Below are positions 1 to 8,273 of a stretch of DNA of 64,000 bases, one piece after another. The stretch's first letter is position 1; every line of letters starts with the position of its first letter. Both the position numbers and the translations under genes were made by a program. The notes beneath the pieces are model-generated. The model ran no database searches. It saw only the letters and a program-made list of their open reading frames with translations, and had not been told where the DNA came from. Origin of the DNA: Kitasatospora kifunensis (GTDB lineage: Bacteria; Actinomycetota; Actinomycetes; Streptomycetales; Streptomycetaceae); the NCBI RefSeq assembly GCF_014203855.1, contig NZ_JACHJV010000001.1, positions 6,138,001-6,202,000 on the forward strand. Reading direction: 5' to 3'.

Positions 1-2
1 GG

Positions 3-404
3 TATGCCCAGGAGGAGCACCGGATGACCGAGCGGTACGGGATCGGGACGCCTGAGCACCAACGGGCCGTCAGCCGACTGGTGGCCGCGCAGCGTCCGCA
101 CCGTAACGTCCCCGACGGCTACTGGGTCGCGGCTGCGAACCCCCGGGCCGCCCAGCACGCAGTCACCGGCGCTGTCCGGCGCGATCACCTCGTGCGGGCG
201 GCGATCATGAGCGATGGCGTCTCGTGCCTGGCCGAGGACTACGGCCTCACCGACTGGAAGGGACTGCTCGACCTCCTGGGCGAGGAGGGGCCCGAGCGGG
301 TCATCGCTCGCGTTCGGGACGCCGAAGCAGGTGATCCACTCGGCGAGCGGTGGCCGCGTTACAAGGCCAGCGACGACGCAACAGTCCTGTTCTGCGAGTT
401 CTGA
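3..404 (+). CDS. PP2C-like phosphatase domain protein, C-terminal part
   Basis: The frame is open to the left edge of the window, so this is the 3' end of a longer gene; the ATG at 24 is probably internal. The visible part (about 134 residues) ends in KASDDATVLFCEF. A closing DDAT-V/L segment is typical of the last strand of PP2C-type protein phosphatases, where an Asp binds metal. SDGVSCLAEDYG (ATCATG...GACTACGGC, about 205-245) resembles the SDG motif of the same fold. I infer a cytoplasmic serine/threonine phosphatase-like protein. The N-terminal metal-binding motifs lie outside the window, so activity cannot be judged. Confidence 0.5.
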   Translation, partial: YAQEEHRMTERYGIGTPEHQRAVSRLVAAQRPHRNVPDGYWVAAANPRAAQHAVTGAVRRDHLVRAAIMSDGVSCLAEDYGLTDWKGLLDLLGEEGPERVIARVRDAEAGDPLGERWPRYKASDDATVLFCEF

Positions 405-603
405 CCAGCGGCAGTCGGGATTGGGTGCGGCTCTCGTTGAGGGACTTGGAGATGTGGGGCTTGTCTGCGGCTTTCCTGATTCGTCTCCTACGGTGGTGTG
501 ACCGAGCAGAACGGTCACGCTCCGACGTCCGATCAGCCCGATGATCCGGGTGGGGATCCGGACGATCGGCCGCCGTCCGGCGTGCCGGGCCCGGTGGTGC
601 ACT

Positions 604-627
604 CCTCCGGCGGGATCCCGCCGGAGG
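604..627. terminator. Perfect hairpin between the PP2C end and the next gene
   Basis: Ten-base arms (CCTCCGGCGG and its complement) enclose a GATC loop, a perfect 24-nt palindrome. A second weaker hairpin with 7-bp arms (GTGACCG / CGGTCAC) lies at 498-518. Together they are the only structure I see in the 405-691 gap. No T-run follows, which is common for actinomycete terminators. A cruciform or operator role is also possible. Confidence 0.4.
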
Positions 628-691
628 CGGACTGGCCACCAACCCGAGACGGTGACTGACATGACATCAAGTCGGTGAAAAACAGCGGGCC

Positions 692-720
692 TTGAGGTGG
701 CTGAAAGAAGGGCCTAACCT
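692..720 (+). promoter_or_regulatory. Promoter for a leaderless gene at 727
   Basis: TTGAGG (692-697), a 17-bp spacer and TAACCT (715-720) fit a vegetative promoter. The predicted transcription start, 6-7 bases downstream, coincides with the GTG at 727, and no ribosome binding site precedes that GTG. I therefore infer a leaderless transcript. Confidence 0.45.
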
Positions 721-726
721 TGTCCG

Positions 727-1524
727 GTGATCGACAAGGCACGCATGTTCGACGAACTCGGCCCCGTTGTCAGCAGGCATCCGGTGGCCAACGGCAAGCG
801 ATGGGTGAATGCCTTCTGGGCACTGGGTATCGGCGTCCCGGTCGGCTGGTTGGGCCTGTGGGGAGTGACCGCTACCGGCGATAACGCGTCGGTCGGTGCC
901 AACAAGGCGGTGGCGTGCTCATCGGCCTCGGCCTGGCCGGGGTCTACATCGCGGTGACTCAGGCACTCCGGGCAGTGCGTGGTGGACCGGCGGAGTACTT
1001 CGAAGTGCGCGAGCGCGGCCTGATCCACGGCTTCCGGCGGGGGCCGACGGTCTTCGCCTGGGACCGGGTTACCGCGATCACCATTCGGACCGCCGAGCGG
1101 GACACCGCGCTCGGCCGGCAACTGGGCATCGGGTACCGGTGCGTGCTCCGCTCGGCCGACGGCCGACGGCCGACGGGCCCGGGTGGACGCACTGGCCGAA
1201 GGGCACGGTGCGTTGGGCCTCGCGGTGCTGAGCCGATGCCCGCACGCGTCCCGGCTCACCGGTGATGAGTGGTGGCGGAAGGCGGGCGGCCGACTGCTGG
1301 CCGTAGGCGCGGCATGCCTGGCCGCGGCCGTCGCCATGATCCTTTTCATCGTGGGCCACCCGGACAAGACGATCACCAACCCCAACGACATCGCTGACGT
1401 GCACGACATACCCGGCCTCAGCGAGACCCAGATACTTCTGCTCGTCGTCGGAATCCTGGTGTGCCTGATTGCGGGCATCACATGCATCAGCCTGTCTGTA
1501 CGGGCTCGGATGATGCGCAGATAG
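727..1524 (+). pseudogene. Four-TM membrane protein gene with two frameshifts
   Basis: Three overlapping frames join into one coherent protein. Frame 1 runs from GTG 727 to about 905 (TM1, WALGIGVPVGWLGLWGV). The next frame covers about 906-1175 (TM2, VLIGLGLAGVYIAVTQAL, then a soluble YFEVRERGLIHGFRRG section). The first frame returns from about 1176 to 1524 (TM3 and TM4, end RARMMRR). The second shift falls in three tandem copies of GGCCGAC at 1154-1174; removing one copy reads SADGRRARVDALAEG without interruption. The soluble part looks like the actinobacterial DUF6585-type membrane proteins, but I hold that weakly. It is a decaying gene, a phase-variable gene or two sequencing errors. The net frame change is zero. 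Confidence 0.6.
1154..1174 (+). repeat. Three tandem copies of a heptamer inside the broken gene
   Basis: GGCCGAC occurs three times head to tail. A gain of one 7-base unit moves the frame by +1, which is exactly the shift observed here, so replication slippage explains the second frameshift. Confidence 0.75.
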
Positions 1525-1633
1525 GGCGCCGTATGCAGTGATCTACTGCTCTCGGGCCGGGGATGGATTGGAGGAGCGGCCCCGGCGGGGACACATACGG
1601 TGTCGTTGGCTCCCCCGGTAGCCCCGAGGGTGA

Positions 1634-1873
1634 CCAGCGGCCCGCCGTCACGCCGTCGCCCCGGCCGCGAACAACGGCTCGGCCGGCGCCACCGCCGTCG
1701 ACTCCGCCGGCACCGCTGACGCCTCTGCGAGCAGCACCGCCGCCGGCGGTAGCCTGGCCTTCACCGGCGCCCAGGGGATCGGCACCATGACCGGCCTCGG
1801 TGTCGGAGCGCTCGCCCTCGGTGGCGCGCTCACCTTCGCCGTCCGCCGCCGCAAGGCCGGCGCGCACAGCTGA
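1634..1873 (+). pseudogene. Orphan LAFTG cell-wall sorting signal
   Basis: The frame ending at TGA 1871 encodes a Ser/Thr/Ala-rich spacer, then GGSLAFTGAQ, a hydrophobic stretch (TGLGVGALALGGALTFAV) and a basic tail RRRKAG. That is a complete LAXTG-type sorting signal as used by class E sortases in streptomycetes. An in-frame stop lies at 1631 and there is no start codon in the about 80-codon frame before the motif. The N-terminal secreted domain is absent from the window. I read it as the 3' remnant of a deleted or rearranged surface protein. A sigma factor gene on the other strand follows. Confidence 0.6.
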
Positions 1874-1964
1874 CACCGGTCAACCGCCCCGTCCCCGCGG
1901 CCCCGCGGCACGTCCTGAGCGACGTCCGCGGGGACGCGGGGGGCCCAAGGGCCTGTCACGCGGG

Positions 1965-2888
1965 TCAGCCCCTGGCCCGACGCGCCTGCTGGGACTCGCG
2001 CTTGAGTGCCCAGGCGTCCGCGACCGGGCCGAGGTGCCCGAGCTTGTCGGGGTTCATCACCGAGCGGATCGTCTGGATCTGTCCGTCGAGGACGTCGAGC
2101 GCCAGGATGTTGAGGACCTTGCCGTCCCGGTCGCGGAAGACCGCGCCCGGTTGGCCGTTGACCCGGTGCGGCTCCACCCGCACGCCGATCCGCACGAAGT
2201 GCGTGACGAACGAGGCGAGCAGCCGGGCCACGTTGGCGGAGCCGACGATGACGTTGGCGAAGAGCGGGGCCTTGCCGCCGCCGTCCCCGACGAGTTGGAC
2301 GTCGGCGGCCAGCAACTCGCGCAGGCCGTCGACGTCGCCTTCCCGGAAGGCGTCGAAGAATCGGCCGGCGAGTTCCTCGCGTTCGGATCGGTCGGCCTCG
2401 AACCGGGGTCGGCCCGCGTCCATGTGGCGGCGCGACCGGGTGGCGAGCTGACGGCACGCCGCCTCCGTGCGTCCCACCGTCGAGGCGATCTCCGGGAAGC
2501 CGAAGCCGAACACCTCCCGCAGCACGAACACCGCGCGCTCCAGCGGGCTGAGTCGCTCCAGCAGCAGGAGCGCCGCCATCGACACGGAGTCGGCCAGCTC
2601 CACCGACCGCGCCGGATCCTCGTAGGGATCGGCGAGCAGCGGTTCGGGAAACCACGGGCCCACGTACTCCTCCCGCCGCACCCGCGCGGAGCGCAGCACG
2701 TCGATCGAGATCCGGGTGACCGTGGCCGACAGGAAGGCCTTGGTCGACGTGGGCCGGGTCGCCGAGCCGTCAAAGCGCAGCCAGGCCTCCTGCACCGCGT
2801 CCTCGGCCTCGGCCACACTGCCCAGAATCCGATAGGCGATCGAGAACAGCAGCGGCCGCAGCTCCTCGAACTCCTCGACCTTGTTCAC
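1965..2888 (-). CDS. ECF41-type sigma factor with SnoaL-like C-terminal domain
   Basis: 307 residues. Residues 1-70 form sigma region 2 (IAYRILGSVAEAEDAVQEAWLR), about 105-155 region 4, and 165-300 a SnoaL/NTF2-like extension. Three motifs diagnostic for the ECF41 group are present: WFPEP at 79-83 in the linker, DGGGK at 202-206 and NPDKL at 279-283. In this group the fused C-terminal domain replaces an anti-sigma factor and modulates activity. The GTG start has GGAAGGGGA upstream. The carboxymuconolactone-decarboxylase gene 48 bp upstream on the same strand is the usual ECF41 partner and target, so I infer that the sigma factor drives that promoter. The signal is unknown. Confidence 0.9.
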   Translation of the reverse strand: MNKVEEFEELRPLLFSIAYRILGSVAEAEDAVQEAWLRFDGSATRPTSTKAFLSATVTRISIDVLRSARVRREEYVGPWFPEPLLADPYEDPARSVELADSVSMAALLLLERLSPLERAVFVLREVFGFGFPEIASTVGRTEAACRQLATRSRRHMDAGRPRFEADRSEREELAGRFFDAFREGDVDGLRELLAADVQLVGDGGGKAPLFANVIVGSANVARLLASFVTHFVRIGVRVEPHRVNGQPGAVFRDRDGKVLNILALDVLDGQIQTIRSVMNPDKLGHLGPVADAWALKRESQQARRARG

Positions 2889-2936
2889 GCCAGGTCCCCT
2901 TCCCTCGCTCAGCGGAACTGTGTCAACGGAACCGTG

Positions 2937-3410
2937 TCAGTGGAACTGGCCGGCTACGTAGTTGCCGGCCGGCTGCCGGGTGATGACGTTCGCCCGGTTC
3001 ACCATGTTCATGAACGAGACCAGGAGCACCAGGGCGGCGAGTTGCTCCTGGTCGTAGTGCTCGGCGGCGTGCTCCCACACCTCGTCACCGACCCCACCGG
3101 CGGCATCGGCGACCCGGGTCCCCTCCTCCGCCAGCTCCAGCGCGGCGCGTTCGGCCTCGGTGAAGACCACGGCCTCCCGCCACGCCGCCACCAGGTTCAG
3201 CCGCACCGAGGTCTCGCCGGCCGCGGTGGCCTCCTTGGTGTGCATGTCGATGCAGACGGCGCAGCCGTTGATCTGGCTCACTCGAAGCGCCACCAGCTCC
3301 TGCGTGGCGGTCGGCAGCGGCGACTCCTTGAGCAGCCTGCCCACTGACATGAGGTGCTTGAGGGCCTTGCCGGCGGTCGGGTCGGCGAAGAAGTCCAGTC
3401 GCGCGTCCAT
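2937..3410 (-). CDS. Carboxymuconolactone decarboxylase / AhpD-like protein
   Basis: 157 residues from the ATG at 3410, chosen because AGGAG sits 6 bases upstream; an in-frame start at 3443 lacks this. The AhpD core is complete: Glu38, then Cys50-x2-Cys53-x3-His57 (NGCAVCIDMH). Members with this tetrad are disulfide-relay or peroxidase-reductase enzymes; many ECF41-linked ones are of unknown substrate. It precedes the ECF41 sigma gene by 48 bp on the same strand, probably as one transcription unit with feedback control by the sigma factor. A cytoplasmic redox or oxidative-stress role is inferred. Confidence 0.88.
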   Translation of the reverse strand: MDARLDFFADPTAGKALKHLMSVGRLLKESPLPTATQELVALRVSQINGCAVCIDMHTKEATAAGETSVRLNLVAAWREAVVFTEAERAALELAEEGTRVADAAGGVGDEVWEHAAEHYDQEQLAALVLLVSFMNMVNRANVITRQPAGNYVAGQFH

Positions 3411-3516
3411 GGTCTGCTCCTGCGTGGTCGTCGATGCTTGCACCTCTGAGACGAGGTAGCCCGACCGCCTGTGACACGGCTGAATGTGACCTGCGTCTCC
3501 CGGTCGCCGGTGCGCG

Positions 3517-4569
3517 TCAGGACGACTCGACGCCCGCCATGACTGGCTCGGCCCCAGCCCCAGCAGCCCCCGTAGCGGCCGCCGGCGACTGCGCGCCCCA
3601 GCGGCGGGCGAGGACCGCGCAGACCATCAGCTGCAGTTGGTGGAAGAGCATCAGCGGCAGCACCATCAACCCGGCGGCCGCGCCCGGGAAGAGGACGCTG
3701 GCCATCGGGACGCCGCTGGCCAGGCTCTTCTTCGAGCCGCAGAAGACGATCGCGATCATGTCCCCCCGGTCGAACCCGAGCCGGCGCCCGGCCAGCAGCG
3801 TGGTGGTCAGGACCAGCGCCAGCAGCACCGCCTCCACCACGAACAGCGCCCCCAGCCGCGGCAGCGAGAGCGCGCCCCACACGCCGCCCACCACGGCGGC
3901 GCTGAAGGCGCTGTAGACGACCAGCAGGATCGAGCCGCGGTCGACCAGGCCGAGGACGGAGCGATGGCGGGCCATCCAGGCGGCGATCCAGCGGCGCAGC
4001 AACTGACCGGCGGCGAAGGGGAGGAGGAGTTGTTCGGCGATCTCCAGGACGCTGCCCGGCGATATGCCGCCCTTGGTGTGCAGCAGGAAAGCCGCGAGCA
4101 GCGGGGTCAGGACGATGCCGAACAGGGTGGAGAAGGTCGCGCTGCAGACCGCGGCGGCGGTGTTGCCCCGGGCTATGGAGGTGAAGGCGATCGAGGACTG
4201 CACGGTGGAGGGCAGCAGGGTCAGGAAGAGCAGGCCCTGGTAGAGCTGCGGCGACAGCAGGCCGGGCACCAGCACCCGGGCGGCGATGCCGAGCAGGGGG
4301 AAGAGGCCGAAGGTCACGGCGAGCACGATGCCGTGCAGCCGCCACCGCTTGAGCCCGTCCAGCGCCTCGCGGGCGGAGAGCCGGGCGCCGTAGAGGAAGA
4401 AGAGCACGGCGACCGCGCCCACGGCGGCGTCGGAGACGGCCGGTGCGGCGGCACCCCGGGCGGGGAGTACGGCGGCGAACGCGACCGTGCCCAGCAGCGA
4501 CGCGATGAACGGGTCGACCCGCAGACGGCGCAAGCGGGGGGACCGGAGCGAACGATTGGGGCGAGGCAT
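3517..4569 (-). CDS. SBF-like (YfeH/SLC10A7-type) membrane transporter
   Basis: 350 residues with about nine or ten hydrophobic segments. The segment VFCGSKKSLASGVPMA near residue 290 is the signature of the SBF-like family (bile acid:sodium symporter superfamily; E. coli YfeH, human SLC10A7). The ATG at 4569 follows GCGGAG at a good distance. The substrate is not known for bacterial members; sodium-coupled movement of an organic anion is only family inference. A LysR gene is transcribed divergently from a shared 126-bp control region, so regulation by that protein is likely. Confidence 0.82.
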   Translation of the reverse strand: MPRPNRSLRSPRLRRLRVDPFIASLLGTVAFAAVLPARGAAAPAVSDAAVGAVAVLFFLYGARLSAREALDGLKRWRLHGIVLAVTFGLFPLLGIAARVLVPGLLSPQLYQGLLFLTLLPSTVQSSIAFTSIARGNTAAAVCSATFSTLFGIVLTPLLAAFLLHTKGGISPGSVLEIAEQLLLPFAAGQLLRRWIAAWMARHRSVLGLVDRGSILLVVYSAFSAAVVGGVWGALSLPRLGALFVVEAVLLALVLTTTLLAGRRLGFDRGDMIAIVFCGSKKSLASGVPMASVLFPGAAAGLMVLPLMLFHQLQLMVCAVLARRWGAQSPAAATGAAGAGAEPVMAGVESS

Positions 4570-4658
4570 GGTTCTCCGCGGTAACGGTTCGGGCAGGGAT
4601 GACTTCAGCCTGCCGCCGGTCGCGGTGATTGTGAATCCCGCTAGCGGTTCTTACTGCC

Positions 4659-4673
4659 ATCACGGTTCGTGAT
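4659..4673. promoter_or_regulatory. LysR-type T-N11-A box
   Basis: ATCACGGTTCGTGAT is a perfect inverted repeat (6-bp arms, 3-base centre) matching the T-N11-A rule for LysR-family binding. It lies between the divergent SBF-like transporter and the LysR gene, just upstream of the latter's predicted -10 element. Confidence 0.55.
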
Positions 4674-4695
4674 ATCAGCAGTTAAGATGGGTGCT

Positions 4696-5571
4696 GTGTT
4701 CGATCCGGTCCAGCTGAGGTCCTTCCTCGCGGTCGCCCAGACCGGCGGCTTCACCCGAGCCGCCCAGCGGTTGGGGCTGCGGCAGTCGACGGTCAGCCAG
4801 CACGTGCGGCGACTGGAGGAGGCGGCCGGCCGGCGGCTCTTCCTGCGCGACACCCACTCCGTGCAGCTCACCAGCGAGGGCGAGGCCATGCTCGGCTTCG
4901 CCCGCACGATCCTGGAGGCCCACGAGCAGGCGGTCGGCTACTTCGCGCAGACCCAGGTGCGCGGGCGGGTGCGGTTCGGCGCCTCCGAGGACTTCGTCTA
5001 CACCGAGCTGCCGCAGATCCTGCGGGGCTTTCGGCGGACCAACCCCCAGGTCGACCTCGAACTCACCGTCGGGCTCAGCGGGGTGCTCTACGAGCAGCTG
5101 GCCGACGGACGGCTCGACCTGGTGCTCGGCAAGCGCCCGCCCGGTGGCGGCTCGCAAGGCCAACTGGTCTGGCAGGACAAGCTGGTGTGGATCGGGGCCG
5201 AGGACTTCCGGGCGGATGCGGCCCAGCCGCTGCCGCTGATCCTCTACCCGCCGCCCAGCTTCACCCGCCTGCGCGCGCTGGAGGTCTGCGAACGAGCCGG
5301 GCGGCCCTGGCGGATCGCCTGTACCAGCACCAGCCTGTCCGGTGTGCGGGCTGCCGCGCTGGCCGGGCTCGGGGTGGTGCCGCACGCCAGGAGCCTGATC
5401 CCACCGGGCCTGCGGGTGCTGCCCGACCAGGTGGGCCTGCCGGACCTCGGGACCACCGAGTTCGCCCTCACCACGGGACGCACCACGGTGCGCGGACCGG
5501 TGCGGGTGCTGGCCGAGGCCGTCCTCGCGGACGCGTTCCGCCTGCACCGCGCACCGGAGCGGACGGGGTGA
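4696..5571 (+). CDS. LysR-family transcriptional regulator
   Basis: 291 residues from GTG 4696 (MFDPVQLRSFLAVAQTGGF). Earlier in-frame starts at 4669 and 4687 overlap the operator or the -10-like TAAGAT (4683-4688), and there is no Shine-Dalgarno site, so a leaderless GTG fits best. Residues about 3-62 are the winged HTH (TRAAQRLGLRQSTVSQHVRRLEE); about 90-285 is the effector-binding domain. It is divergent from the SBF-like transporter, and the T-N11-A palindrome between them suggests control of that gene and of itself. The effector is unknown. Confidence 0.85.
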   Translation: MFDPVQLRSFLAVAQTGGFTRAAQRLGLRQSTVSQHVRRLEEAAGRRLFLRDTHSVQLTSEGEAMLGFARTILEAHEQAVGYFAQTQVRGRVRFGASEDFVYTELPQILRGFRRTNPQVDLELTVGLSGVLYEQLADGRLDLVLGKRPPGGGSQGQLVWQDKLVWIGAEDFRADAAQPLPLILYPPPSFTRLRALEVCERAGRPWRIACTSTSLSGVRAAALAGLGVVPHARSLIPPGLRVLPDQVGLPDLGTTEFALTTGRTTVRGPVRVLAEAVLADAFRLHRAPERTG

Positions 5572-5630
5572 CCCGCGCCGAGGCGACGGGTCGCTCAGCC
5601 GCTCAGTCGCTCAACATCAGTCGCTCAACG

Positions 5631-7112
5631 TCAGCTGCTCAACGCCAGCTCCTGAAGGGCGAGTTCGCGTTCGCTCGCGGCTACCACCGGCGCCTCGGCG
5701 GCCAGGTCGAGTGAGCGGGCGAACACCCGGTACAGCGTGCCGGCGACGGTCAGGCCGACCACGAAGGCGAGGTCGACGCCGCCGAGGGCGCGCGCCGCGG
5801 GGCCGGTGAAGAAGGAGAGGGTGGCGAACGGGAAGCAGGCGGCCAGTGCGCAGCAGTAGGCCAGGATGCCGCGCCAGGCCCAGTTCCCGTAGAGGCCGTC
5901 CGGCCGGGAGAGTTGGGTGACGGCATAGCGGCCGCGGCGGACCAGCAGGTCGTCGACCAGGTTGATCGCGCTCCACGGGGCGAGCAGGTAGAGCATCAGC
6001 AGCACGGCGTCGTCGAGCGTGGCCGAGACCTGTGCGGTCGGGCCCAGTGCGAGGGCGGACCAGGCGAGCGCGAGGGCGCCCAGCGCCAGCAGCCGGGCTA
6101 CCGGGCCCCGGACGGGCTCTGGGTGAGCGGGGCGGCCTGGCTGAGTCGGGCAGCCCGGGTGAGTGGGGCGTCCTGGGCGGGCCGGGCGGATGCGCAGTGA
6201 GTCGGCGGCGGTGAGCAGGGTCAGCATGCCGCTGTAGGCGTTCAGGCCCATCACGGCCACCAGCGCCAGCAGGGTCAGCGGGGCGAGGGCGGAGCCGAGG
6301 TGGGCGGTCACCCGGTTACCGGCCTCGGCCAGGCCGAGCAGCGGGTCCGTGCTGCCGAGCCGGGCCGCCAGCCAGGCGCCGATCGGGATCAGCCAGCACG
6401 GCGAGGCGGCCGCGCCCCAGAAGACGTGCCGGGCCAGCTGGGTGGCGCGGGTGGTGTGCGGCAGGTAGCGCGAGTAGTCGGACACGTAGGGGACGAAGGT
6501 GAGGTTGTAGCCCGCGGCCGCCGTGAACTGCGCGGCGAAGGCCGCCGCGGTGAAGCCGCCCGGGTCGGGAGCGGCCGGGCCGGCCCATCCGGCCAGCAGG
6601 CCCGCGCTCAGCAGCAGCCAGAGGGGGAGGGAGAGCCAGAAGAGCAGGCGGAACGCCCGGTGCAGCCAGTCGTGGCCCCAGGCCGCGAGCGCGGTGGCGG
6701 CGAGGGTGGCGGCCAGCGCGCCGCCGGTCGTGCTCCAGCCGAAGAGGCCGTGCAGCCCGGCGTCGACGATCAGCAGGTTGACGACGTTGAAGCCGACGAA
6801 GGTCAGGAGCGCGCCGGCCAGCACCAGCACCACGCCCCGATAGCCGAACTGGGCTCGGGACTGCACCAGTTGGGGAAGACCGAGGCGTGGACCCTGGCCG
6901 GCGTGGACGGCCATGAAGACGGTGCCCAACGCGATACCCAGCAGGCCGGCCAGGACCGTCCAGCCGACCGAGAGGCCGAGCGCCGGGCCGATGAACCCGA
7001 GTGCGACCGTGCAGGGTTGGAAGTTGCCGAGGAACCAGAACGGACCCTGCTGCCGGACCGTGCCGTGGCGTTCGTCCGCGGGCACATGGTCGATGGAGTG
7101 CCGCTCGAACAT
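5631..7112 (-). CDS. NCS1 family cytosine/purine/thiamine-type permease
   Basis: 493 residues from the ATG at 7112 (MFERHSIDHVPADERHG). About twelve TM segments follow the NCS1 pattern: an N-terminal WFLGNFQPCTVALGFIGPALG motif and FVPYVSDYSRYLP after TM5 are characteristic. Such permeases import nucleobases, thiamine-like compounds, allantoin or hydantoin with protons or sodium. A proline-rich loop (about 6110-6195, RPGRPTHPGCPTQPGRP) is an unusual low-complexity insertion between helices. The gene ends 59 bp from the convergent LysR gene. The substrate cannot be assigned from sequence. Confidence 0.85.
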   Translation of the reverse strand: MFERHSIDHVPADERHGTVRQQGPFWFLGNFQPCTVALGFIGPALGLSVGWTVLAGLLGIALGTVFMAVHAGQGPRLGLPQLVQSRAQFGYRGVVLVLAGALLTFVGFNVVNLLIVDAGLHGLFGWSTTGGALAATLAATALAAWGHDWLHRAFRLLFWLSLPLWLLLSAGLLAGWAGPAAPDPGGFTAAAFAAQFTAAAGYNLTFVPYVSDYSRYLPHTTRATQLARHVFWGAAASPCWLIPIGAWLAARLGSTDPLLGLAEAGNRVTAHLGSALAPLTLLALVAVMGLNAYSGMLTLLTAADSLRIRPARPGRPTHPGCPTQPGRPAHPEPVRGPVARLLALGALALAWSALALGPTAQVSATLDDAVLLMLYLLAPWSAINLVDDLLVRRGRYAVTQLSRPDGLYGNWAWRGILAYCCALAACFPFATLSFFTGPAARALGGVDLAFVVGLTVAGTLYRVFARSLDLAAEAPVVAASERELALQELALSS

Positions 7113-7248
7113 GGAGCGCCGCTCGGACGACGGCGGCCGGGCACGCGGGGCGAAGCGGGGCGTGAGGCGGGGCACGGCTCACGATCCTGCTCCACCCGGA
7201 CGGGCGGTGTCCGGCCATCGCGGCTGGACTCGCCCGGATGGAGCAGTC

Positions 7249-7374
7249 GTGAAGCCAGGAGCAGCCGTGAAGCCAGGAACGGCCGTGAAGCCAGGAGCAG
7301 CCGTGAAGCCAGGAACGGCCGTGAAGCCAGGAGCAGCCGTGAAGCCAGGAACGGCCGTGAAGCCAGGAGCAGCC
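7249..7374. repeat. Seven 18-bp tandem units in an alternating 36-bp pattern
   Basis: GTGAAGCCAGGAGCAGCC and GTGAAGCCAGGAACGGCC alternate, with unit starts at 7249, 7267, 7285, 7303, 7321, 7339 and 7357. The array lies between the start of the NCS1 permease and the end of the secreted-protein gene, both on the minus strand. The alternation means a 36-bp unit was amplified. All frames stay open through it, but no gene start serves it, so I treat it as non-coding. Confidence 0.85.
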
Positions 7375-7386
7375 CAGGAGCGGTGC

Positions 7387-8028
7387 TCAGCTCACGGTGG
7401 TCGAGCTGAGCACCGAGGCCGTCGCGGGGTAGCACGCGGTCGGCACGTTCACGGTGAAGAAGGAGACGGGGATGGTTGCCGAGAAGGTCAGCCCGGCGTC
7501 GGAGTAGCTGGTGCCGCCGAGGGTGGTCTGGACGGTGCTGCCGGAGGCGCCGGCGGTCAGGTTCAGGGTCAGCGCGGGCAGCGTGAAGGTGTTGCCGCCG
7601 GCGACCGAGTCGGTCACCGTGATCACCAGGTTGTTCCCGTTGACGGCCACGCTCGCGGTGCTCGGGTCGATCCCGGCACCGCCCGAGAGCGACTCGCCGT
7701 CCAGGGTGGCGCCCGCCGGGATCGGGATGGTGAGCTGGATGTCGCTGATCGACTGGATGCTGTAGCCGCTGACCGTGGTGGGGACGGTCAGCGCGTCGGG
7801 CGCCAGGGTGATGGAGAACTGGCTGCCGGCGGTCACCGAGTCGGGCGCGGTGGCGTTGACGCCGGCGGCGAGGTTGAAGGTCTGCGCGGAGCCGATCGGC
7901 GGTGTCGCCTGGCAGGCGAAGCTGACCGGGGTGTCGGCGGCGGAGGCGATGGGGGCGAACAGCCCGACGGCGGCCAGGCCGCCGGCGAGCACGATCGAGG
8001 CGCGCGAGAGGAGGGGCGGCATTCTCAT
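7387..8028 (-). CDS. Secreted beta-rich protein of unknown function
   Basis: 213 residues from the ATG at 8028, chosen for the GGCAGGAG site 6 bases upstream; an upstream in-frame ATG at 8124 would only add Pro-rich sequence. A signal peptide (RMPPLLSRASIVLAGGLAAV then APIASAA) is followed by a Thr/Ser/Ala/Val-rich mature part with VSFACQATPP near its start and VPTACYP near its end, two Cys that could form a disulfide. The repeated valine/threonine strand pattern suggests a beta-sandwich. Similar secreted proteins are widespread in actinomycetes without a known role. I propose an extracellular protein but no activity. Confidence 0.7.
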   Translation of the reverse strand: MRMPPLLSRASIVLAGGLAAVGLFAPIASAADTPVSFACQATPPIGSAQTFNLAAGVNATAPDSVTAGSQFSITLAPDALTVPTTVSGYSIQSISDIQLTIPIPAGATLDGESLSGGAGIDPSTASVAVNGNNLVITVTDSVAGGNTFTLPALTLNLTAGASGSTVQTTLGGTSYSDAGLTFSATIPVSFFTVNVPTACYPATASVLSSTTVS

Positions 8029-8043
8029 GGGGGTCTCCTGCCC

Positions 8044-8077
8044 GGTGGGGACGGTGGGGACGGTGGGGACGGTGGGG
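8044..8077. repeat. 9-bp tandem repeat in the 5' leader of the secreted-protein gene
   Basis: GGTGGGGAC is repeated three times exactly plus one variant copy, directly upstream of the ribosome binding site (on the opposite strand the leader reads as C-rich GTCCCCACC units). Copy-number change would alter leader length only. Confidence 0.7.
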
Positions 8078-8273
8078 GAGCGAGGGGGCTCGGCAGGCCT
8101 GGTTGGTGGGGGTGCCCAGGCCATGCCAAGCGGGTTTCAGGATGGGCGCCGAACCGGGCGGTAACAAGCCTGGCGGCCAAGATGGTTGAACAAGTTTCGG
8201 CCATTTCTCGCCATTGGGCTGCCGTTGGCGCCTCGTTGTGCAGTGCGCACCGAACGTCGACCGAACGGCGGCT

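Noticed and set aside
1800..3347. A 515-codon plus-strand frame opposite the ECF41 and AhpD-like genes
   Set aside because: The minus-strand genes have complete family motifs and ribosome sites; the plus frame is compositionally biased with no recognisable domain.
7249..7374. CRISPR array
   Set aside because: Units are directly adjacent without unique spacers, so this is a plain tandem repeat; no cas genes are present.
7240..7409. Plus-strand coding of VKPGAA/VKPGTA repeats as a repetitive surface protein
   Set aside because: No start with a ribosome site, no signal peptide and no anchor; the frame runs antisense into two real genes.
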